DNA from: Lachnospiraceae bacterium
GTDB taxonomy: Bacteria; Bacillota; Clostridia; Lachnospirales; Lachnospiraceae
Direction of reading: 5' to 3'
NCBI GenBank assembly: GCA_024399135.1
Contig: JAKSHY010000009.1
Coordinates: 38,288-102,287, forward strand
DNA: 64,000 nt
Position 1 is the first letter of the stretch; each line of letters begins with the position of its first letter. Both the position numbers and the translations under genes were made by a program. Positions 25,753 through 34,321 of the stretch are shown here, in pieces. The notes below the pieces were generated by a model. It was not told the origin of the DNA. It saw only the letters and a program-made list of their open reading frames with translations, and made no database searches.

Positions 25753-26823
25753 TTATTTTTTTGATAATTCCTTAATTATTGCAACTATAGATGCATTAGC
25801 ATTAGTCTGAGTTGACTTGGCCATGTTATCAATATAATTCTGACGAAGAAAATAAAGCTCTGTTATCTTCTCTACAAGATTATCCTTATTACAATCTTCA
25901 TCATCTAAAACCATAGAGTATCCCTGAGATTCAAATGATTTAGCATTTAATATCTGATCACCTCTTGAAGCCTGCTTTGAAAGAGGAATCAAGAGATTAG
26001 GTTTTTTAAGTGCCAGTATCTCACAGATAGAATTAGCTCCTGCTCTCGAAATAACCAGATCTGCCATCGCGAACAGATTATTAAGACCATCCTTAACATA
26101 TTCGAACTGTATATAGCCTGATTTATTCAAAAGTGACTCATCAAGCTTTCCTTTTCCACAGATATGTACTATCTGAAAATCCTCAAGCAGTTTAGGAAGT
26201 GCTTCTCTTACCGCTTTGTTAATAGACGCTGCTCCTAATGAACCTCCAATAACCATAATTACTGGTTTGTCTGTGTTAAAGGAACACATCTTCATTCCAA
26301 GCTCTCTGTCACCCTTTAATAATTCATCTCTGATAGGAGATCCTGTCAGAACTGCTTTATTTTCTGGAAGAAGCTTTACGGTCTCTGGGAAATTACAGCA
26401 AATCTTACTTGCCACTGGAAGACATAGCTTATTGGCCAAACCTGGTGTCATATCTGATTCATGTAACACAACTGGAACATGACATCTTTTAGCTGCATAT
26501 GTTACAGGTACGCCAACATAACCTCCCTTAGAAAATATAACATCCGGCTTAAATTCTTTAATAATCTTTTTCGCCTGATGAATACCTTTAAAAACCTTAA
26601 AAGGATCTGTAAGATTCTTTAAGGTCTTATATCTTCTAAGCATTCCTGTAGCTACACCATGATATGGAATTCCCGCTTCTGGTATTAATTTACTTTCAAT
26701 GAAATCATAGGAACCAATATAGGCCACTTCGAAGCCTTCTTCCTTTAAATATGGAAGCAAGGCCAGATTTGGTGTTACGTGTCCTGCTGTTCCACCACCT
26801 GTAAGAATTATTCGCAAAGACAT
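25753..26823 (-). CDS. murG: UDP-GlcNAc:lipid I GlcNAc transferase
   Basis: 356 residues from the ATG at 26823 (GGAG upstream). The N-terminal Gly-rich loop LTGGGTAGHVTPNLAL and the C-terminal nucleotide-binding part (VIGGSLGAASINKA, ISRAGANSICEILALKKPNLLIPL) fit MurG. It adds GlcNAc to lipid I on the inner face of the membrane. It lies outside a division/wall cluster and is coupled to an acyltransferase, so it could be a second copy or the only copy moved here. Confidence 0.88.
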   Translation of the reverse strand: MSLRIILTGGGTAGHVTPNLALLPYLKEEGFEVAYIGSYDFIESKLIPEAGIPYHGVATGMLRRYKTLKNLTDPFKVFKGIHQAKKIIKEFKPDVIFSKGGYVGVPVTYAAKRCHVPVVLHESDMTPGLANKLCLPVASKICCNFPETVKLLPENKAVLTGSPIRDELLKGDRELGMKMCSFNTDKPVIMVIGGSLGAASINKAVREALPKLLEDFQIVHICGKGKLDESLLNKSGYIQFEYVKDGLNNLFAMADLVISRAGANSICEILALKKPNLLIPLSKQASRGDQILNAKSFESQGYSMVLDDEDCNKDNLVEKITELYFLRQNYIDNMAKSTQTNANASIVAIIKELSKK

Positions 26824-26857
26824 AATCACTCCAAAATGAAAAAATATAAATGAATAG

Positions 26858-26929
26858 CGTCTCCTGAGGGAATCGAACCCCCAATTGATCCTTAGGAGGG
26901 ACCCGTTATATCCATTTAACTAAGAAGAC
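26858..26929 (-). tRNA. tRNA-Arg (anticodon CCT)
   Basis: 72 nt including the discriminator G. The acceptor GTCTTCT pairs with AGGAGAC, the D stem is GTTA/TAAC, the anticodon stem GGTCC/GGATC encloses CTCCTAA with CCT at 34-36, and the T arm is GGGGG-TTCGATT-CCCTC. It reads AGG codons. CCA is not encoded. Its first 10 nt overlap the end of the DUF3881 gene. Confidence 0.93.
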
Positions 26930-27804
26930 ATAGGGAAGTTAATCTTTCCCTGTAACCAGATATTTCCTTTAAACCTTCTTCCGATAGCAGGTTCTCCGAA
27001 AACATCCTCTTTATTAATACATACCTTCATTATCATATCATTACATAATAAAGACATGTGATAAAGCTCTTCATGTGTGATACTGTTAGTTACACTTTGA
27101 ACCTCAAGTATTTCACCAAGAATCGAATACTGATCGCATTCAGCACCATAAGGCATAAAATATGTATCAACTAGTGTGAAAACATCTTCCTTTTGAATCT
27201 TCTGAGCTATGGTAGTATAAGTATCCATATCATTAAGTGTAAGATTCTCAATCGCATCTTCATCACCTAATCTTGCTGCTAAAACCAGCTTTTCTCTTGA
27301 TTTAGTAGCCTGATGATTATTTACTATATCTTTAGCTGTCTTTTTCAATGGCATAAGTATTGTACCATCTAATGCCAAAGCTGACAAAGATAAAGTGACT
27401 CCCTGCATAGGAAGCTCATCATTCCTCATTGCCTTTATGTAAGGAATCATATTCTGTAAATAAAATATGACTGATATACCCATTCTTGGATCTTCGAATA
27501 CACCAGCATAGCTTTCTGTTGCTATATGACGCTCTATATTAACATCTTCTTCTGTACTTACATTAGTTGCCTCTACGAAAGGGAAGTAGTAATCATACGA
27601 AAACTGATCATCTTCGTCGAACTCACCAACAACAGTAAGACCAATACCTGGTGCTACTTCCTTCGAAAAGCATGCTATTACATTATCACCATCTAAAGAT
27701 GTATAAGAACGAACACCCGCATCAACAATTACATCCGTGACCAGCCTTTGTGTTTCTTTTCTATTTAATTTACTAAAGCCTATGGCACGCATGAATTTAT
27801 GCAT
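26920..27804 (-). CDS. DUF3881 family protein
   Basis: 294 residues, soluble, no signal peptide. It resembles the Lachnospiraceae DUF3881 family, usually next to serS; no function is known to me. It starts 9 bp behind serS. Its last codons (ATG TCT TCT TAG) run into the tRNA-Arg acceptor and D region, so the stop codon lies inside the tRNA gene. Confidence 0.8.
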   Translation of the reverse strand: MHKFMRAIGFSKLNRKETQRLVTDVIVDAGVRSYTSLDGDNVIACFSKEVAPGIGLTVVGEFDEDDQFSYDYYFPFVEATNVSTEEDVNIERHIATESYAGVFEDPRMGISVIFYLQNMIPYIKAMRNDELPMQGVTLSLSALALDGTILMPLKKTAKDIVNNHQATKSREKLVLAARLGDEDAIENLTLNDMDTYTTIAQKIQKEDVFTLVDTYFMPYGAECDQYSILGEILEVQSVTNSITHEELYHMSLLCNDMIMKVCINKEDVFGEPAIGRRFKGNIWLQGKINFPMSS

Positions 27805-27813
27805 TTAATACTC

Positions 27814-29103
27814 CTATTTAACAGGGATAAGAACTTCTTTTCCACCCATATATGGACGAAGAACTTCTGGAATCTTGATTGATCCGTCTGCCTGAAGATT
27901 GTTTTCTAAGAATGCGATTAACATTCTTGGTGGTGCTACACATGTATTGTTAAGAGTATGTGCGTAGTACTTGCTTCCATCTTCAGCCTGTACTCTAATC
28001 TTTAATCTTCTTGCCTGAGCATCTCCTAAGTTAGAACAGCTTCCAACTTCGAAGTACTTCTTCTGACGTGGGCTCCATGCTTCTACGTCGAATGATTTAA
28101 CCTTAAGATCTGCTAAATCTCCTGAACAGCATTCTAATGTTCTAACTGGAACATCCATAGTGCGGAAGAAATCTACAGTATTCTGCCATAACTTATCAAA
28201 CCACATTGGAGAATCCTCTGGCTTACATACTACGATCATTTCCTGCTTTTCGAACTGGTGGATTCTATATACTCCACGCTCTTCAATACCATGAGCTCCC
28301 TTTTCTTTTCTAAAACATGGAGAGTAACTTGTTAATGTCTTAGGTAATTCTGCTTCTGGAATAATCTGATCAATAAACTTACCAATCATTGAGTGCTCTG
28401 ATGTTCCAATTAAGAATAAATCTTCACCCTCAATCTTGTACATCATTGCATCCATTTCTGCGAAGCTCATTACGCCTGTTACTACGTTAGAACGAATCAT
28501 ATATGGAGGAATACAGTATGTAAATCCTCTGTCAATCATGAAATCACGAGCATAGCTTATGATTCCTGAATGAAGTCTTGCGATATCTCCCATTAAGTAA
28601 TAGAATCCATTACCTGCAACTCTTCCTGCTGCATCAATATCAATTCCATTGAATCTTTCCATAATATCTGTGTGGTATGGGATTTCATAATCAGGAACAA
28701 CTGGCTCACCATACTTGGTTACTTCAACATTTTCACTGTCGTCTTTTCCGATAGGAACTGAAGGATCAATAATGTTAGGAATTACCATCATAATCTTAGT
28801 AACCTTTTCAGATAATTCTTTTTCCTGCTCCTCAAGCTCTGCTAATCTTTTTGAAGAAGCTGCAACCTCTGCCTTCTTTGCTTCTGCTTCCTCTTTCTTT
28901 CCCTGAGCCATTAATGCACCGATTTCTTTTGAAATCTTATTCTTCTTATTACGAAGATCATCAGCCTCCTGCTTAGCTGCACGTGAAGCTGCATCCAATT
29001 CTATTACTTCGTCTACTAAAGGAAGTTTATCATCCTGAAATTTCTTTTTAATGTTCTCCTTTACAGCGTCTGGATTCTCTCTTAAAAATTTAATATCGAT
29101 CAT
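27814..29103 (-). CDS. serS: Seryl-tRNA synthetase
   Basis: 429 residues. The N-terminal coiled-coil arm (about 25 to 105, rich in Lys/Glu/Ala) binds the long variable arm of tRNA-Ser. Class II motifs follow: motif 2 near FRKEKGAHGIEERGVYRIHQFEKQE and motif 3 near NNTCVAPPRMLIAFLEN. It has only 3 bp upstream to the HD-GYP gene, so there is no room for a T-box. Confidence 0.96.
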   Translation of the reverse strand: MIDIKFLRENPDAVKENIKKKFQDDKLPLVDEVIELDAASRAAKQEADDLRNKKNKISKEIGALMAQGKKEEAEAKKAEVAASSKRLAELEEQEKELSEKVTKIMMVIPNIIDPSVPIGKDDSENVEVTKYGEPVVPDYEIPYHTDIMERFNGIDIDAAGRVAGNGFYYLMGDIARLHSGIISYARDFMIDRGFTYCIPPYMIRSNVVTGVMSFAEMDAMMYKIEGEDLFLIGTSEHSMIGKFIDQIIPEAELPKTLTSYSPCFRKEKGAHGIEERGVYRIHQFEKQEMIVVCKPEDSPMWFDKLWQNTVDFFRTMDVPVRTLECCSGDLADLKVKSFDVEAWSPRQKKYFEVGSCSNLGDAQARRLKIRVQAEDGSKYYAHTLNNTCVAPPRMLIAFLENNLQADGSIKIPEVLRPYMGGKEVLIPVK

Positions 29104-29106
29104 GAC

Positions 29107-30162
29107 TTATACTAACTCCTTTTCTATAAATATATTGTTTATTTTAACTAAGTCTGTCTCTTTTCCTCTTGGAATAATATTTCCCTTATTATCCTTGTTT
29201 AATAAAACAACAGGTCTGTCAGGAAATTCCTTATTCTGTCTTACTACTTTTCCAGTTGAACCATCTGACAACAAAACCATACATCCTGCAGGATAAACTG
29301 CTGTGAATTCCAGCATGGCATCAACTATATCTTTGTCATACTTAATATCTCTAAAGGTTCTTAAATATTCTACTGCTTCATGAACTTTTAATCTGTTTCT
29401 TCCAATTCCACAGATTAATTCATCAAATGTATCACAAACTGATACTATTTTCGTTTCGTAAGCTATTTCTCTTGCGTGAAGAGGATATCCTGATCCATCG
29501 TTACATTCATGATGGTAAAGAACTATATTTTTCGCTGTATTGGATAACCAGCCTTCATCCTTAATCGCTGAATATCCATATACCGGATGTTTCATATACT
29601 CATTCATCTCGACCTTGGATAATGATTCGACATCCTGATTTTCATACTGAATAGTCAGGTACCTAAGTCCAAGATCATGTAACAGACTTCCAACACCAAT
29701 ATCATGAACCTGTTCTTTACTAAGTTTTAACTTTAGTGCTGTAATCGTAGCTATAGAACATAAATTGATGGAATGCTCATAAATATCAGCATTTCTTTCT
29801 TTTATATCATATATCTTTTCAACTACTTCGTCTTCATCAAGAATATTACTAATGATACTGTCTGCTGTATTCGAAAGCTGAACCAATTCTTCATTGTTCG
29901 AGTAGGTATGTCTTTCTAAAACACTCTTAACTTTAGTTTTAAATGCCTGTTCAAGCTCGGATTTTAAAAGAACTACCTCCTGCATATGAACATGGTCTTT
30001 GTCTTTGATATATACTTCTTTAATCTCTAACTCAACAAGTTTTTCAATATAGTCGGCTTTTAATACTGTTTCTTCAGAAAGCAAAATTTTGAAATCATTA
30101 GTTATGATTGGTTTAGCAAGAATTTCTCCGCCCTTTAAATCTTCAACCTTAATGAGTTTCAT
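29107..30162 (-). CDS. HD-GYP domain protein (putative cyclic-di-GMP phosphodiesterase)
   Basis: About 351 residues from the ATG at 30162 with GGAG upstream; an ATG at 30174 is less well placed. An N-terminal region of about 120 residues resembles the DUF3391-like part of such proteins. The HD-GYP core shows SLLHDLGLRYL and LYHHECNDGSGYP. Active members hydrolyse cyclic-di-GMP. It overlaps the DUF4446 gene by 14 bp. Confidence 0.85.
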   Translation of the reverse strand: MKLIKVEDLKGGEILAKPIITNDFKILLSEETVLKADYIEKLVELEIKEVYIKDKDHVHMQEVVLLKSELEQAFKTKVKSVLERHTYSNNEELVQLSNTADSIISNILDEDEVVEKIYDIKERNADIYEHSINLCSIATITALKLKLSKEQVHDIGVGSLLHDLGLRYLTIQYENQDVESLSKVEMNEYMKHPVYGYSAIKDEGWLSNTAKNIVLYHHECNDGSGYPLHAREIAYETKIVSVCDTFDELICGIGRNRLKVHEAVEYLRTFRDIKYDKDIVDAMLEFTAVYPAGCMVLLSDGSTGKVVRQNKEFPDRPVVLLNKDNKGNIIPRGKETDLVKINNIFIEKELV

Positions 30163-30676
30163 TTGATTCTCCATGTAATGCTTTGTTTAAAGCATTAAGC
30201 TCTTCTGAACTAAGTTCCTGTTTACATGTACCCTCAGTAATTCTTTTAACATATGAATAGTCATTACCATTACTGTGAACTGAATTTAACAAGAATCCAT
30301 TATCTTCTTCATCTAATAAAACGATACAAAAGCTTAACTTTCCACCCATTTGGTCGAATGCATCATATTTAACAAATCCAAGCTTCTGGAATGTTTTAGT
30401 AAGCTGCTTATAAATGCTTTTAATATCTCTCTTATTCTGTGTTATTTCTGCTTTCATAGCTCTGTTTTCTTCAAACATCATAGCTATTTCTTCTTCAAGA
30501 CTCTTAGCAGCGCGTCCCTTCATGAAAGACGCATATTTTTTAGTGAATCTGCTGATTTTCATAGAATTGTTAATAATTAGTGCGAGTAAAACAATAATTA
30601 TTACTATTAATACCAATATAACGATTCCTAAATCTAAATTACCTAATCCAATACTTGTTAAAAATGCATTATTCAT
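30149..30676 (-). CDS. DUF4446 family protein, next to parB
   Basis: About 175 residues from the ATG at 30676. One N-terminal membrane segment (LGIVILVLIVIIIVLLALII) is followed by a coiled-coil stretch and a compact C-terminal domain (KLGFVKYDAFDQMGGKLSF, ending GTCKQELSSEELNALNKAL). It matches DUF4446, commonly next to parB in Clostridia. Function is unknown. Confidence 0.82.
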   Translation of the reverse strand: MNNAFLTSIGLGNLDLGIVILVLIVIIIVLLALIINNSMKISRFTKKYASFMKGRAAKSLEEEIAMMFEENRAMKAEITQNKRDIKSIYKQLTKTFQKLGFVKYDAFDQMGGKLSFCIVLLDEEDNGFLLNSVHSNGNDYSYVKRITEGTCKQELSSEELNALNKALHGESNETH

Positions 30677-30684
30677 ATTCAAAC

Positions 30685-31599
30685 CTACTTCGCTTTATTT
30701 AATAAATCCATAATTTTTTCTAACTCATCATGGGAATAAAACTCAATTTCAAGTTTTCCTGCTCCATCATTCTTGTTCGATGGGGTAATTGAAACTTTAG
30801 TATTTAGCTTTTGCTTAAGCTTCTCTGTAATATCATCGTAGATTGCCTGGAGACTCTTATCAACATTTTTTGCGTTCTTTTTAACCTTAACTACTCCAAG
30901 ATTTTTTACTAACTTCTCAATATCACGTACACTTAGCTTTTCATCAAATACCTGCTGTGCTAATTCATACTGCTTATCTAAATCTTCAACAGATATTAAA
31001 GCTCTGGCATGTCCAGTTGAAATCTGATCATCGATAACCATCTGCTGAACGTTTGGTCCAAGCTTTAATAATCTCATAGAGTTAGTTACAGCTGTTCTGC
31101 TCTTAGATACTCTTTCTGCAACTTCATCCTGCTTTAATTTAAATTCCTCAATTAATCTTTTGTAAGCTAACGCTTCTTCAATTGGGTTTAAATCTTCTCT
31201 CTGAATGTTTTCAATTAAGGAAATTTCTGCAATTTCAAGTTCAGAATAATTTTTAACTATTACAGGTACTTCTTTCAAGCCAGCCTTCATGGCAGCTCTC
31301 CATCTTCTCTCACCTGCAATAATTTCATAATATGTTTTTCTATCCTGAACAACTAATGGAGTAATAATTCCATACTGCTTTATTGATTCTGATAACTCTT
31401 CAATAGCATCATCATCGAATTTTTTACGAGGCTGATCTTCGTTATTTTTAAGCTTTCCTATTTTAACCATTGTAATGGCTTCACCAAGCTTAGTATCCTC
31501 CGATACTTTCTGATTTTTTTGCTCTTTTTCTACTGGTTTAACAACTGCCTGTGGAATAATAGAATCTAATCCTTTTCCCAATCCTCGTTTTACTGCCAT
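30685..31599 (-). CDS. parB: Chromosome partition protein ParB (Spo0J)
   Basis: 304 residues. The N-terminal domain has the CTP/parS-loading box GERRWRAAMKAG, then the helix-turn-helix (LKQDEVAERVSKSRTAVTN) that reads parS, and a C-terminal dimer domain. It loads SMC and segregates origins. parS-like palindromes at 33314 and 33372 lie close by. It follows parA with a 107-bp gap containing a small AATAACG/CGTTATT hairpin. Confidence 0.95.
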   Translation of the reverse strand: MAVKRGLGKGLDSIIPQAVVKPVEKEQKNQKVSEDTKLGEAITMVKIGKLKNNEDQPRKKFDDDAIEELSESIKQYGIITPLVVQDRKTYYEIIAGERRWRAAMKAGLKEVPVIVKNYSELEIAEISLIENIQREDLNPIEEALAYKRLIEEFKLKQDEVAERVSKSRTAVTNSMRLLKLGPNVQQMVIDDQISTGHARALISVEDLDKQYELAQQVFDEKLSVRDIEKLVKNLGVVKVKKNAKNVDKSLQAIYDDITEKLKQKLNTKVSITPSNKNDGAGKLEIEFYSHDELEKIMDLLNKAK

Positions 31600-31687
31600 A
31601 ATTACTCCTGTCTAAATATTATTCAGATAATAAAAAGTTACTGTTTAATTACTTTATGCGATAAAAATATAGATTTGGTAATCTTTT

Positions 31688-31703
31688 AATAACGTTCGTT
31701 ATT
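31688..31703. other. Short perfect inverted repeat between parA and parB
   Basis: AATAACG-TT-CGTTATT, a 7-bp AT-rich stem with a 2-base centre, followed by A-rich sequence on the minus strand. It could be a small operator or mRNA structure; it lacks a terminator T-tract. Confidence 0.35.
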
Positions 31704-31706
31704 TGA

Positions 31707-32465
31707 TTATCCTTTAATTATTTCATCTGCTAGATTCATATATGCTTCAGCACCTGCCGACTTCCCATCATACTCACAGATAGGAATTCCATAACTTGGT
31801 GCTTCTGCTAATCTAATATTTCTTGGTATCATTGTATTAAATACCTTATGTGAAATATTTGCTTTTACATTCTCTACAACCTGCTCTGAAAGATTAGTTC
31901 TGGCATCATACATAGTAAATACTACACCTTCCATATCTAAGTCTGGACTTAATCTTTCTTTTACTAAGTTTACTGTATGAATTAACTGACTTAATCCTTC
32001 CAATGCATAATATTCACATTGAATTGGAACTAATATAGAATCAGCTGTTGTCATAGCATTAATAGTCAACATATTAAGTGATGGAGGACAGTCAATTATG
32101 ATATAGTCATAATCATCCTTTATCCATTCGACTTCGTTCTTTAATATAAATTCTTTTCTTTCTACTCCAATTAGTTCAATCTCTGCTGCAGCTAAATTTA
32201 CATTCGACGCTATCAAAGATACATTTTCATATACATTTGGAATAATACATTCTTTTATTGTACTTTCTCCAAGAATTAATTCATAAACAGTGTTTTCGAT
32301 TTCATTCTTTTCAACTCCGAAACCACTTGTTGTATTTCCCTGTGGATCTGTATCGATTACTAGAACTCTTTTTCCTTTTTTTGCTAAAGACGCAGATAGA
32401 TTAATGGAAGTAGTTGTCTTTCCTACTCCACCTTTTTGATTTGCTATTGCTATTACTTTTCCCAT
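31707..32465 (-). CDS. parA: Chromosome partition ATPase ParA (Soj)
   Basis: 252 residues. The deviant Walker A box KGGVGKTT starts at residue 11, Walker A' is VLVIDTDPQGNTT and Walker B is YIIIDCPPSLNMLT. It drives ParB-parS movement and, in Bacillus, regulates DnaA. It is first in the parA-parB-DUF4446 series. Confidence 0.95.
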   Translation of the reverse strand: MGKVIAIANQKGGVGKTTTSINLSASLAKKGKRVLVIDTDPQGNTTSGFGVEKNEIENTVYELILGESTIKECIIPNVYENVSLIASNVNLAAAEIELIGVERKEFILKNEVEWIKDDYDYIIIDCPPSLNMLTINAMTTADSILVPIQCEYYALEGLSQLIHTVNLVKERLSPDLDMEGVVFTMYDARTNLSEQVVENVKANISHKVFNTMIPRNIRLAEAPSYGIPICEYDGKSAGAEAYMNLADEIIKG

Positions 32466-32552
32466 TTTTTCTCCTTTTTATTTCTTATGGGCTTTTTATA
32501 TTTTTCTCTCGAATAATTGCTTTTTGATTATATCACTTATATTATTTTAATT

Positions 32553-33185
32553 CTATTCAAAAAATCTTTCTTTTTCTTCTTCTATATAGAAATAATTTTC
32601 ATAATTATGTATCTTAACCATTTTACCTACCGGGTATGGTTTATCTGGACCACCAGTACTTATTTCTGCAATCTTTGGTCCACTTGGTAAATTTACTAAC
32701 ACCCTTACCATCTTTACAGGACTACCATTAACCATGACAATTCTATTTTCTGTATATCCTCTTACTATTCCTGTTAATGCTGGAGATTTTTTACATTTAC
32801 TTCTCTTTATAGATGATCTGATTAATGGAATGAAAGATCCTACTCCTATAGCCATGAATAGTAACAACATTGGATATATAAATGGCTCCATTATTCCAGA
32901 ACTTGTAAAAGCAATTAGAATGATTGTTGGTACAAGAAGGAAGCATCCTCCAAAAATTGAACTAAACAATATCATGAACATATCTCTGTTACATCCTTTT
33001 CCTTTAAATACAGGAATCTGTTCGTCTTCAATTCTATATTGTTCTTCTAAACTATTTATTACTTCTTTATTTTCGAAGGTTCTCTTTTTAATCAAAGAGG
33101 AACCACAGTAATCACATACTTCTTTATTTCCTGATGTTGCGCCACAAGAAGGACATTTTGAATAATATTCAATGCTTGAAACCAT
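32553..33185 (-). CDS. Membrane protein with N-terminal zinc ribbon
   Basis: 210 residues. An N-terminal zinc ribbon (CPSCG at 11 to 15 and CDYCG at 24 to 28) is followed by two membrane segments (about 73 to 92 and 100 to 120) and a C-terminal soluble beta-rich part (GIVRGYTENRIVMVNGSP). I do not recognise the family. It has its own GAGGTG Shine-Dalgarno. Its promoter must lie in the parS-bearing region upstream. Confidence 0.72.
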   Translation of the reverse strand: MVSSIEYYSKCPSCGATSGNKEVCDYCGSSLIKKRTFENKEVINSLEEQYRIEDEQIPVFKGKGCNRDMFMILFSSIFGGCFLLVPTIILIAFTSSGIMEPFIYPMLLLFMAIGVGSFIPLIRSSIKRSKCKKSPALTGIVRGYTENRIVMVNGSPVKMVRVLVNLPSGPKIAEISTGGPDKPYPVGKMVKIHNYENYFYIEEEKERFFE

Positions 33186-33261
33186 ACTTCACCTCAAAAA
33201 TATTTTGAAAATATTATATAACTAATTCTTCCATTTGCATATTCTTATTACATATAGATAT

Positions 33262-33295
33262 TGTTTCACAACATTTTCATTATCAATGTTTCACG
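33262..33295. other. parS half-site pair
   Basis: TGTTTCAC at 33262-33269 and TGTTTCACG at 33287-33295 match the left half of parS without a complete right half. They lie next to two full parS-like sites and may be decayed copies. Confidence 0.45.
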
Positions 33296-33313
33296 CCTTT
33301 TTCTACAATATAA

Positions 33314-33329
33314 TGTTTCACATGAAACA
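33314..33329. promoter_or_regulatory. parS: parS site 1
   Basis: TGTTTCACATGAAACA matches the 16-bp bacterial parS palindrome with one central change. It lies about 850 bp upstream of parA and 9 kb from oriC, a usual place for ParB loading. Confidence 0.85.
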
Positions 33330-33371
33330 TTGATTTACTAAATATTGTGTCGTGAAAATTAAAATACAAAA

Positions 33372-33387
33372 TGTTTCACGTGAAACT
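33372..33387. promoter_or_regulatory. parS: parS site 2
   Basis: TGTTTCACGTGAAACT matches the parS consensus at 15 of 16 positions, including the CACGTG core. It is 58 bp from site 1. Confidence 0.88.
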
Positions 33388-33436
33388 TTTAATACATTTC
33401 CACCAAAACTAAATCATAAAAACTAAATTTGTATTA

Positions 33437-33525
33437 ATATTTTCACGTATAAAAAATCGAGTGAAAACGCGTCTACAAATAAACGAATTAATTTGTATTA
33501 AATATTTTCACGTATAAAAAATCGA
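33437..33525. repeat. Two copies of a 24-bp direct repeat with parS-like half-sites
   Basis: The segment from ATATTTTCACG to AAAAAATCGA is identical at 33437-33460 and 33502-33525. In the first copy it runs straight into GTGAAAACGCGTCTA (33461-33475). In the second that continuation appears only at 33611-33625, after 85 intervening bases. TTTTCAC and GTGAAAA in each copy form an inverted pair resembling spread parS halves. Confidence 0.8.
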
Positions 33526-33644
33526 ATATATTGTTTCTAGACCTTATGAAAATGTCAGCACTTAATGAGCAAACCTGTTTGCGAATTTAGTACTGCTACA
33601 TTTTCATCGAGTGAAAACGCGTCTAGAAACAATATATTCGATTT
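33519..33644. repeat. 126-bp nested palindrome beside parS
   Basis: Outer arms of 24 bp at 33519-33542 and 33621-33644 are perfect complements. Inside, ATGAAAATGT (33546-33555) pairs with ACATTTTCAT (33598-33607), and at the centre GCAAAC-CT-GTTTGC (33569-33582) is another hairpin. Read on the minus strand the outer stem ends in a T-tract, 16 bp after the DegU-like stop codon, so it may also terminate that transcript. ATCGA occurs at both ends of the extra segment, like a target duplication. Confidence 0.8.
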
Positions 33645-33660
33645 ACACATACAACAAAAA

Positions 33661-34305
33661 TTAATACAAATTAACCAAATTATTCCTAATAGCAAATACC
33701 GCAGCCTGAGTACGATCATTTACATCAATCTTTTTAAATAAATTAGAAATATGATTCTTAACAGTTCTCTCAGTAATATTTAAACTATCAGCGATTTCCT
33801 TATTAAATCTTCCACCAGCAATTTGTTTAAGAATCTCAATCTCTCTTTTAGTTAATGATTCAATCTTTTCTTTATCAATATCTCTATTAATTAATCTAGA
33901 ATTCATAGCAGGAATCAAACTTGATTCAACAAACTTTTCTCCGGAATTAACTTTAAAAATTGCTTCCTTCAATTCTGCAGAACCAGAATCCTTTAAAACA
34001 TATCCATCAGCACCGAAATCCATGGCCTTAACTAAATACTCAACTTCATTATGAACTGTAAGAATTAAAATCTTCATATCAGATTTCTTTTTCTTTAAAT
34101 CTGCTAATACATCCATACCATTCATATTAGGCATATTAATATCTAATAAAAGAACATCTGGAGTTACTCTGTCAAGAACATTGATACATTCCATACCATC
34201 TGATGCTTCTGCTATAACTTCAATTGAACCATCAAATTCTAATAATTGTTTTAAACCTTCTCTAACTAATGAGTGATCATCAACGATCATTACTTTAACT
34301 GACAT
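33661..34305 (-). CDS. LuxR/NarL-family response regulator (DegU/LiaR-like)
   Basis: About 214 residues from the ATG at 34305 with GAGG upstream. The receiver has D55 in VLLLDINMPN and the Lys of YVLKDSG. The C-terminal helix-turn-helix reads LTKREIEILKQIAGG and ITERTVKNHISNLFKK. It follows its kinase gene by 16 bp. A cytosolic kinase partner makes a DegS-DegU-like system likely; target genes are unknown. Confidence 0.9.
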   Translation of the reverse strand: MSVKVMIVDDHSLVREGLKQLLEFDGSIEVIAEASDGMECINVLDRVTPDVLLLDINMPNMNGMDVLADLKKKKSDMKILILTVHNEVEYLVKAMDFGADGYVLKDSGSAELKEAIFKVNSGEKFVESSLIPAMNSRLINRDIDKEKIESLTKREIEILKQIAGGRFNKEIADSLNITERTVKNHISNLFKKIDVNDRTQAAVFAIRNNLVNLY

Positions 34306-34321
34306 AAACACCTCAAATATT

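Noticed and set aside
29104..29106. T-box upstream of serS
   Set aside because: serS follows the HD-GYP gene after 3 bp, so no leader exists.
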